Shown here: positions 6,087 to 11,077 of the stretch, one piece after another
Numbering within the stretch: position 1 is the first letter of the stretch
Layout: the number at the start of each line of letters is the position of its first letter
NCBI GenBank assembly: GCA_002361535.1
Contig: DETG01000031.1
Location: 1 to 11,077 of the forward strand
Length of the DNA stretch: 11,077 nucleotides
Origin: Prevotella sp. UBA3294
Lineage (GTDB): Bacteria; Bacteroidota; Bacteroidia; Bacteroidales; Bacteroidaceae
Direction: 5' to 3'
Translations under genes and position numbers: made by a program
The notes under the pieces: model-generated
Databases searched by the model: none
The model's input: the letters and a program-made list of their open reading frames with translations, nothing else
What the model was told of the DNA's origin: nothing

Positions 6087-8270
6087 ATGAAAAAATACCT
6101 CATGATTCTGATGGCTGGTTTTGTCCTTGCAACACAGGCACAGATAAACCGCCATACCGTAGTAGCACGCAACAACCCCGTTGTGACGGCAATCGACTCA
6201 TTAGCATCTCTCACGGTGGGGAATGGAGGCTTCGCATTCACCGTTGATGCTACCGGACTGCAGTCGTTTCCCGATACATACAGAAATGGCATCCCTTTAG
6301 GAACGATGAGCGACTGGGGATGGCACTCTTTTCCCAACACCGAGGGATATCAGGCCCATGAGGCATTGAAAGCTTATGACTTTGGACATCACAACGGAAT
6401 AGCTGGAACTTACTCTGTGGAGAACGCCGGTACGGAACGACAGAAAGAGGCTGCCAACTACCTTCGTGCCAACCCCCACCGTATCCATCTGGGCTGTATC
6501 GGACTGGATTTGAAAAGCTACGACCAAAAAGGCATGAAGGATATCCATCAGGAATTAGACCTTTGGAATGGTATCATCAACAGCCGCTTCAACCTTTGGG
6601 GAAATCCTTATTCGGTGACAACAGCCTGTCATCCTGACCGTGACATGATTGCCGTGACCATTGAAAGCGGTCAGGAGAAAAACATCGTTCTGCGTTTCCC
6701 CTACCCTACAGGCAAACACACCGATGATGCTTGTGACTGGGAGGCAGACAACAAGCATAACACACAGGTTCTTGTTCAAGAACCTCAATATGTTATCTTG
6801 AAAAGAACGCTCGATTCCACTACCTATTATATAAAAGTATGCTGGGAGGGGGAGGCCACCTTCTCACGTGACAAACATGTTACCCCCAACGGTGACCTGT
6901 TGGTAATGGAACCCAATAACTTCCATCTCTATTCAGAAGAGAACTGCCTGAAGTTCACCTGTGAGTTTATTCCTGAAGATCATGACAAGACAACCTATGA
7001 GCCATCCCTGCTGAACAAGAACAACATGATTCCCATAGGAGAGGTCTTCGAAACGACCCGTAACCACTGGAACACCTATTGGAATGAAGGAGGTATTGTC
7101 GATTTCTCCCACTGCAAAGACCCAAGAGCCAAAGAACTGGAACGCCGCGTGGTACTTAGTCAGTACCTGCTGGCAGTGAACTGCGCCGGCGACACCCCAC
7201 CACAGGAAACAGGACTCACCTATAACTCATGGTTTGGGAAATATCACCTGGAGATGATCTGGTGGCATCAGGCACAGTTCGCCCTATGGGGGCATCCAGA
7301 ACTGTTGGAACGCTCGCTCGATTGGTATTTCAAAGCGGCACCCAAGGCACGCGAAATTGCACGGCGTCAAGGCTTCGATGGTCTGCGTTGGATGAAGATG
7401 ACCGACCCCAGTGCAGAGGAAGCGCCATCCAAGGTGGGCAGTTTCCTCATCTGGCAACAGCCCCATCTGATCTATCTTGCCGAATTGCTGCGACGTGCTG
7501 ATAAGACGTCCAATGGCATGCGCATTGTAAATAAGTATGGTGACTTGGTGGAAGAGACCGCACGTTTCATGTTCGACTTTGCCGACTACGATGCCAAGAA
7601 CGATCGTTATGTGCTGAAAGGCATCATCCCCGCACAGGAGACTCTGCGGGCTGCCGAGACCGTCAACCCTCCCTTCGAACTCTCTTACTGGCATTGGGGC
7701 ATGCAAACGGCAATGGTTTGGCAACAGCGGAGGAACCGTACATATATATATAATAAGGTATGGAACGGGATGACCAATAAGCTTTCATCCCTGGCCTATA
7801 ACACCGACCAACTCTACTTGGCCGCAGAAACTGCTACCGATACTTATCGGGATATCCGCTTTACCAGCGACCACCCCGCCCTGTTAGGAGCATTCGGGAT
7901 TATGCCATATTCCCCACAAGTGAATAGAAGGGTCATGCGAAACACGCTTAACTGGATATGGGATCATTGGAACTGGAACAAGACATGGGGCTGGGATTAT
8001 CCCATGGTGGCCATGACGGCTGCACGACTGAACGAACCACAGAAAGCCGTGGATGCCTTACTCATGGACAAACGCACCAACACCTATTTGGTGAGCGGTC
8101 ATAACTACCAAGACCAGCGTCTGCGCCTTTACCTGCCAGGAAACGGCGGTCTCCTCACTGCCGTGGCATTGATGTGTGCCGGATGGGACGGATGTACGGA
8201 GAAGAATCCCGGATTCCCTCACGACGGTTCATGGGATGTACACTGGGAAGGAATCCAGAGGATGCCATAA
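6087..8270 (+). CDS. Secreted (alpha/alpha)6 six-hairpin glycoside hydrolase, family uncertain (GH65/GH95-like)
   Basis: A 727-residue protein with a signal peptide (1-19, MKKYLMILMAGFVLATQAQ), so periplasmic or exported. The first part (about 20-310) looks like the N-terminal beta-sandwich of six-hairpin glycosidases, with LTVGNGGFAFTVDATGLQ at its start. From about 345 to the end the aromatic, helix-rich pattern fits an (alpha/alpha)6 barrel: GLTYNSWFGKYHLEMIWWH (376-394) recalls the substrate-site segment of GH65-type enzymes, and IIPAQET (513-519, Glu518) lies where clan GH-L enzymes carry their catalytic acid. Later, WDHWNWNKTWGWDYPM and LPGNGGLLTAVALM are further barrel-like words. I recognise the fold class, not the family or substrate. 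The catalytic role of Glu518 is a guess. The start follows from the signal peptide and the promoter at 6026-6056; the frame open from 5964 is not used. The helicase gene starts 26 nt after its stop with no terminator between. Confidence 0.82.
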   Translation: MKKYLMILMAGFVLATQAQINRHTVVARNNPVVTAIDSLASLTVGNGGFAFTVDATGLQSFPDTYRNGIPLGTMSDWGWHSFPNTEGYQAHEALKAYDFGHHNGIAGTYSVENAGTERQKEAANYLRANPHRIHLGCIGLDLKSYDQKGMKDIHQELDLWNGIINSRFNLWGNPYSVTTACHPDRDMIAVTIESGQEKNIVLRFPYPTGKHTDDACDWEADNKHNTQVLVQEPQYVILKRTLDSTTYYIKVCWEGEATFSRDKHVTPNGDLLVMEPNNFHLYSEENCLKFTCEFIPEDHDKTTYEPSLLNKNNMIPIGEVFETTRNHWNTYWNEGGIVDFSHCKDPRAKELERRVVLSQYLLAVNCAGDTPPQETGLTYNSWFGKYHLEMIWWHQAQFALWGHPELLERSLDWYFKAAPKAREIARRQGFDGLRWMKMTDPSAEEAPSKVGSFLIWQQPHLIYLAELLRRADKTSNGMRIVNKYGDLVEETARFMFDFADYDAKNDRYVLKGIIPAQETLRAAETVNPPFELSYWHWGMQTAMVWQQRRNRTYIYNKVWNGMTNKLSSLAYNTDQLYLAAETATDTYRDIRFTSDHPALLGAFGIMPYSPQVNRRVMRNTLNWIWDHWNWNKTWGWDYPMVAMTAARLNEPQKAVDALLMDKRTNTYLVSGHNYQDQRLRLYLPGNGGLLTAVALMCAGWDGCTEKNPGFPHDGSWDVHWEGIQRMP

Positions 8271-8296
8271 GCATAGAAGAAGAGAAATAACAGCAC

Positions 8297-10177
8297 ATGA
8301 AGGGCGACTACACATCACCTATCCTCGCACTCCAGAAACAACGAATGCTTCTGGAAATCGAGTACAACTGCGAGAAGGATACATTCCGCAAGCAGACTGA
8401 AGCCATCGGTATGCAGCGGAAGGTGAAAAGAGGTGATGCGTGGTATCCTCTGAAACCAGGCAAGAGTTATTACAACAGTTTGAACCTGCTGTGCATCGAA
8501 ATATATCGCACTGGTGATGAGGAGATTGAACACAATTTCGAGTTTGGACGTCCTGTCTCCTTCTTCACGATGAAGGATCAGAAACTACAGTTCCTGAACT
8601 TTACCGGTACGGTGAGCTTTGTTGACGGCAATCGCATGGTAGTGACGGTACCAGATTCTGCACCTGTCACCGAGGTATTGAACAACACAGAGCCTGTGGG
8701 TGTTCAACTGTCGTTTGATGAGACCAGCTACAAGACCATGTTCGAGGCTCTCGATAGGGTGATACGTGCCAAGGGTAACCGATTAGCCTACCTGCGCGAC
8801 TTATTCTACACTCCCTCCATGAAGCCTCAGCGGTTCACATTCAGCGAAATGGGATTTCCCTATCTGAACAAGACACAAGAGCATGCCGTAAACGAAGTGC
8901 TCTGCGCCAAGGATGTGAGTATCGTTCACGGTCCGCCGGGAACAGGAAAGACCACTACCCTGGTAGAGGCTATCTACGAAACACTGATGCGCGAGAACCA
9001 AGTGTTGGTATGTGCACAGAGCAATATGGCTGTTGACTGGATCAGTGAGCGACTGGTTGACCGTGGTATCAATGTCCTTCGTATCGGTAACCCCAGCAGA
9101 GTGAACGACAAAATGCTCTCATTTACATACGAACGTCGCTTCGAAGCACATCCCGACTACCCAGCCCTGTGGGTCATCCGTAAAACGATCCGTGAGATTC
9201 GTCAGCATCGTAAACGCGGTGATGACAAATTCCACCAGAAGATTGAACGCCTGAAAAGTAGGGCCACTGAATTAGAAATAAGAATCAACACGGAGCTGTT
9301 CGGTGAGGCCAGAGTGATTGCCTGCACTTTGGTGGGAAGTGCCCACCGCCTGCTACAAGGACAGAAATACGGTACTTTGTTTATCGACGAAGCAGCACAA
9401 GCCTTGGAAGCGGCCTGTTGGATACCTATCCGCAAGGCCTCCCGCGTTGTACTGGCCGGCGACCATTGTCAGTTGCCGCCCACCATCAAGAGTCTGGCAG
9501 CCATGCATGGTGGCCTTGACAAGACATTGATGGAGCGTATCGTAGAAACACAACCTGGCGTGGTGACCCTGTTGAAGACTCAATACCGCATGAACGAAGA
9601 GATCATGCGATTTTCCAGTGATTACTTCTACCAAGGACAAGTTGTGAGTGCTCCCGAGGTGAAGCACCGAGGCATCCTCGATTATGATGAGCCCATCGAG
9701 TGGATCGACACCTCCGACATTGATGCAAAAGAGGAATTCGTGGGCGAGTCTTTCGGTAGGGTGAACAAGACCGAGGCTTTGCTCACCTTAGCAGTATTAC
9801 AACACTATTTCGAAAAAATCGGAAAGGAAAGGATTCTTGACGAACGGATCGACGTGGGAATCATATCACCCTATCGGGCACAGGTGCAATACCTCCGACA
9901 GATGGTGAAGAAACAGGAATTCTTCAAGCCCTACCGAAGATTCATCAGCATCAACACCGTGGATGGTTTCCAAGGACAGGAGCGCGACATCATCATGATA
10001 TCACTGGTTCGTGCCAACGATGACGGACAAATCGGTTTCCTTCGCGACCTACGGCGAATGAACGTGGCTATCACCCGTGCCCGGATGAAGCTGATGATCT
10101 TAGGAGACACCAGCACTTTGACACGTCATCCATTTTATCGAAAACTCTATCATTTTATCGAAAAAAGGCAAAAATAG
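8297..10177 (+). CDS. UPF1/IGHMBP2-like superfamily 1 helicase
   Basis: A 626-residue ATP-dependent helicase of the UPF1-like SF1B group (also seen as DNA2/Hcs1-like, DUF2439-free bacterial forms), predicted cytoplasmic, acting on RNA or DNA with 5'-3' polarity if like its relatives. Motifs in order: Q-like segment YLNKTQEHAV (189-198); Walker A GPPGTGKT (212-219); CAQSNMAVD, motif Ia (239-247); DEAAQ, motif II (364-368); GDHCQLPP, motif III (388-395); QYRMNE (429-434); ISPYRAQV (523-530); VDGFQGQE, motif V (555-562); NVAITRAR, motif VI (589-596). The N-terminal 170 residues fit the beta-barrel 1B-type region. A charged helical insertion (about 295-330) sits between motifs Ia and II. All ATPase motifs are intact. 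It lies 26 nt after the glycosidase gene and may be read through from it; I see no promoter in the gap. The biological target is not evident. Confidence 0.93.
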   Translation: MKGDYTSPILALQKQRMLLEIEYNCEKDTFRKQTEAIGMQRKVKRGDAWYPLKPGKSYYNSLNLLCIEIYRTGDEEIEHNFEFGRPVSFFTMKDQKLQFLNFTGTVSFVDGNRMVVTVPDSAPVTEVLNNTEPVGVQLSFDETSYKTMFEALDRVIRAKGNRLAYLRDLFYTPSMKPQRFTFSEMGFPYLNKTQEHAVNEVLCAKDVSIVHGPPGTGKTTTLVEAIYETLMRENQVLVCAQSNMAVDWISERLVDRGINVLRIGNPSRVNDKMLSFTYERRFEAHPDYPALWVIRKTIREIRQHRKRGDDKFHQKIERLKSRATELEIRINTELFGEARVIACTLVGSAHRLLQGQKYGTLFIDEAAQALEAACWIPIRKASRVVLAGDHCQLPPTIKSLAAMHGGLDKTLMERIVETQPGVVTLLKTQYRMNEEIMRFSSDYFYQGQVVSAPEVKHRGILDYDEPIEWIDTSDIDAKEEFVGESFGRVNKTEALLTLAVLQHYFEKIGKERILDERIDVGIISPYRAQVQYLRQMVKKQEFFKPYRRFISINTVDGFQGQERDIIMISLVRANDDGQIGFLRDLRRMNVAITRARMKLMILGDTSTLTRHPFYRKLYHFIEKRQK

Positions 10178-10198
10178 TTTCGATTTGTAGATAAAATG
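10131..10198 (+). repeat. Short direct and inverted repeats at the 3' end of the helicase gene
   Basis: CATTTTATCGAAAA occurs at 10131-10144 and again at 10151-10164, 20 bases apart and in different reading frames. GATAAAATG at 10190-10198 is the inverse of the CATTTTATC in the second copy, and CGAAA/TTTCG (10159-10163/10178-10182) nests inside. The result is a possible AU-rich hairpin straddling the stop codon, with no T tract behind it. Confidence 0.5.
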
Positions 10199-10238
10199 AA
10201 CCTATATTTACGAATTTGATTATTTTCCTGTAAAAATG

Positions 10239-10270
10239 TTTGGTGGAACCAAATATGTTTTATACCTTTG
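10239..10270 (+). promoter_or_regulatory. Bacteroidetes-type promoter of a putative small RNA
   Basis: TTTG (10239-10242), exactly 20 nt, then TACCTTTG (10263-10270). This is as good as any promoter in the window, yet no gene of normal length follows before the terminator at 10386-10420. Transcription would start near 10276. Confidence 0.72.
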
Positions 10271-10275
10271 CATCG

Positions 10276-10424
10276 GAAACAAAGGATGAAAGAAAAGCAA
10301 GTAATTAGTTACATAGGTTAAAGATTTGATATTTTAGGTTATTAGGTTAGCTTATCATCGTTTCATAATATAATTATACTTTTTTGTTTGGCCTGACGGG
10401 ATGTCACGCCAAACTTTTTTATTT
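10276..10424 (+). ncRNA. Putative structured small RNA or terminated leader, about 145-150 nt
   Basis: The interval runs from the predicted start of the promoter at 10239-10270 to the end of a strong terminator. A nested long-range stem can be drawn: GAAAC (10276-10280) with GTTTC (10360-10364), GATGA (10285-10289) with TCATC (10355-10359), and AAGC (10295-10298) with GCTT (10350-10353), 14 pairs with small bulges. The enclosed loop is AU-rich and has TAGGTTA three times (10314, 10335, 10343). A tiny ORF, MKEKQVISYIG (10286-10321), lies inside and overlaps the stem. It has no arginine codons, so classic attenuation of argS is not suggested. I do not recognise the RNA. 6S-like RNA, a regulatory sRNA, or a leader of argS are all possible. 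Confidence 0.5.
10386..10420 (+). terminator. Strong intrinsic terminator of the putative small RNA
   Basis: GTTTGGC (10386-10392) pairs with GCCAAAC (10408-10414). After one C/C mismatch, TGAC (10394-10397) pairs with GTCA (10403-10406) around a GGGAT loop. Six T follow (10415-10420), then ATTT. Confidence 0.88.
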
Positions 10425-10453
10425 CACACTTTTCCTTTGCTTTCTATTCGTGT

Positions 10454-10541
10454 CTTTGATATCGCCGAAGATACTTTCGCTCGGCAAAACAAATAAAAAA
10501 CGAGTTTTATTTGCTTTTGTTCTCGCTTATGCGTATCTTTG
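10454..10541 (+). repeat. Promoter-bearing repeat, copy 2 (upstream of argS)
   Basis: CTTTG (10454-10458); a block from TCGCC to CTCG (10462-10483) that can fold as GCCGA/TCGGC (10464-10468/10481-10485); AT-rich inverted repeat AAATAAAA (10491-10498) / TTTTATTT (10505-10512); a -33 TTTG (10510-10513) overlapping its right arm; and a 19-nt promoter block (10523-10541). The same order and similar bases occur at 5972-6056. Confidence 0.55.
10510..10541 (+). promoter_or_regulatory. Bacteroidetes-type promoter of argS
   Basis: TTTG (10510-10513), 20 nt, then TATCTTTG (10534-10541). Transcription would start near 10548, about 21 nt before the argS ATG at 10569. It lies downstream of the terminator at 10386-10420, so argS need not depend on upstream transcription. 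Confidence 0.75.
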
Positions 10542-10568
10542 CACCCAGTTTGACAACCAAGAGAGTTT

Positions 10569-11077
10569 ATGAAGATAGAAAGATCTATTGAGAGTGCCGT
10601 ACTGACGGCCGTGAAAGAATTGTATGGTCAGGATGTACCCCAGCAAATGGTACAGTTGCAAAAGACAAAAGCCGGATTCGAAGGGAACCTCACCTTGGTG
10701 GTATTCCCCTTCCTGAAGATTTCCAAGAAGAAACCCGAAGATACTGCCCAGGAAATCGGCAGGTGGCTGAAAGCACAATGCAGGGAAATTGATGATTTCA
10801 ATGTAGTGAAGGGTTTCCTGAATCTGGTCATCTCGCAGGAGGCATGGCTCAACCTACTTGGTGACATCGATGCAGATGACCATTATGGAGAAAAGACGGC
10901 CACCGACGAGTCACCCTTGGTGATGATCGAGTATTCTTCGCCCAACACCAACAAGCCCTTGCATTTAGGTCATGTTCGCAACAACCTGTTAGGATGGAGC
11001 TTGGCGCAGATTATGGCCGCCAACGGGAATAAGGTGGTAAAGACCAACATCGTGAACGACCGTGGTATCCACATCTG
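10569..11077 (+). CDS. argS: Arginyl-tRNA synthetase (N-terminal part; runs off the window)
   Basis: The first 169 residues of class I arginyl-tRNA synthetase, which charges tRNA-Arg with arginine in the cytoplasm. Residues about 1-100 form the N-terminal Add-1 domain that recognises the tRNA D-loop (GFEGNLTLVVFPF and NVVKGFLNLVIS are typical words). The catalytic domain begins with VMIEYSSPNTNKPLHLGHVRNN; HLGH at 132-135 is the HIGH signature for ATP binding. Then KTNIVNDRGIHI follows, matching the conserved NDRG-I segment. The open frame continues through the right edge, so the KMSK loop and the anticodon-binding domain lie outside. The ATG at 10569 is preceded by a well-placed promoter and fits the usual N-terminus. 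No arginine-rich leader peptide or T-box is seen. Confidence 0.97.
   Translation, partial: MKIERSIESAVLTAVKELYGQDVPQQMVQLQKTKAGFEGNLTLVVFPFLKISKKKPEDTAQEIGRWLKAQCREIDDFNVVKGFLNLVISQEAWLNLLGDIDADDHYGEKTATDESPLVMIEYSSPNTNKPLHLGHVRNNLLGWSLAQIMAANGNKVVKTNIVNDRGIHI

Noticed and set aside
7284..7724. 146-codon minus-strand ORF inside the six-hairpin glycosidase gene
   Set aside because: Antisense shadow of a gene with signal peptide, promoter and fold-typical motifs.
10178..10568. tRNA gene, T-box or arginine-rich attenuator before argS
   Set aside because: No cloverleaf, T-box bulge sequence or run of arginine codons is visible, and the left arm of the terminator has no evident competing antiterminator partner downstream of the predicted start.
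10384..10572. 62-codon plus-strand ORF in the gap before argS
   Set aside because: It runs through the terminator hairpin, the repeat and the argS promoter and overlaps the argS start; the residues look like translated AT-rich spacer.
1..11077. CRISPR array, insertion sequence, attachment site, or SusC/SusD pair
   Set aside because: No regularly spaced repeats, transposase or integrase motifs, or TonB-linked receptor or SusD-like frames are present in the window.

Overview
The window looks like a chromosomal segment of a gut or rumen Bacteroidales bacterium, most likely Prevotella/Segatella-like. This rests on roughly balanced base composition, the lack of clear Shine-Dalgarno sites with A-rich start regions, and promoters of the Bacteroidetes type (TTG or TTTG, about 19-20 nt, then TAnnTTTG) before most transcription units. 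The gene content also fits: LemA/DUF2207, a PA14-inserted GH3, a second secreted glycosidase and argS. The genus is an inference from style and family resemblance, not from a search.

Left part, minus strand (about 2783 to 1): one promoter drives lemA, then a DUF2207 membrane protein, then umuD 13 nt further on. After umuD comes a GTG-started stretch that resembles the beginning of UmuC but stops after 13 codons, just before the window edge. UmuD is textbook: predicted cleavage site A24/G25, Ser60 and Lys97 sit at the same residue numbers as in E. coli UmuD.

Middle, plus strand: a divergent promoter drives a 979-residue secreted GH3 enzyme. It carries an N-terminal DUF1573 Ig-like domain and a PA14 domain inserted in the C-terminal GH3 half, and it ends in a clear intrinsic terminator. 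A second promoter follows for a 727-residue secreted six-hairpin glycoside hydrolase of uncertain family. A UPF1/IGHMBP2-like SF1 helicase starts 26 nt after it with no terminator or promoter in between. The two secreted enzymes suggest periplasmic breakdown of xylan-like or other plant oligosaccharides. No SusC/SusD pair or regulator is visible, so a full polysaccharide utilization locus is not shown here.

Right part: the 391-nt gap between the helicase and argS is not empty. It holds a complete promoter (10239-10270), about 150 nt with a predicted long-range stem, three TAGGTTA words and an 11-codon ORF, and a strong terminator (10386-10420). This looks like an independent small RNA gene or a terminated leader. 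A second promoter for argS follows, and the window ends inside argS.

The best candidates for something undescribed are this small RNA cassette and a promoter-bearing repeat. The repeat occurs before both the six-hairpin glycosidase (5972-6056) and argS (10454-10541) and shares a block order: TCGCC...TCG block, AT-rich palindrome over the -33 element, and TAnCTTTG.
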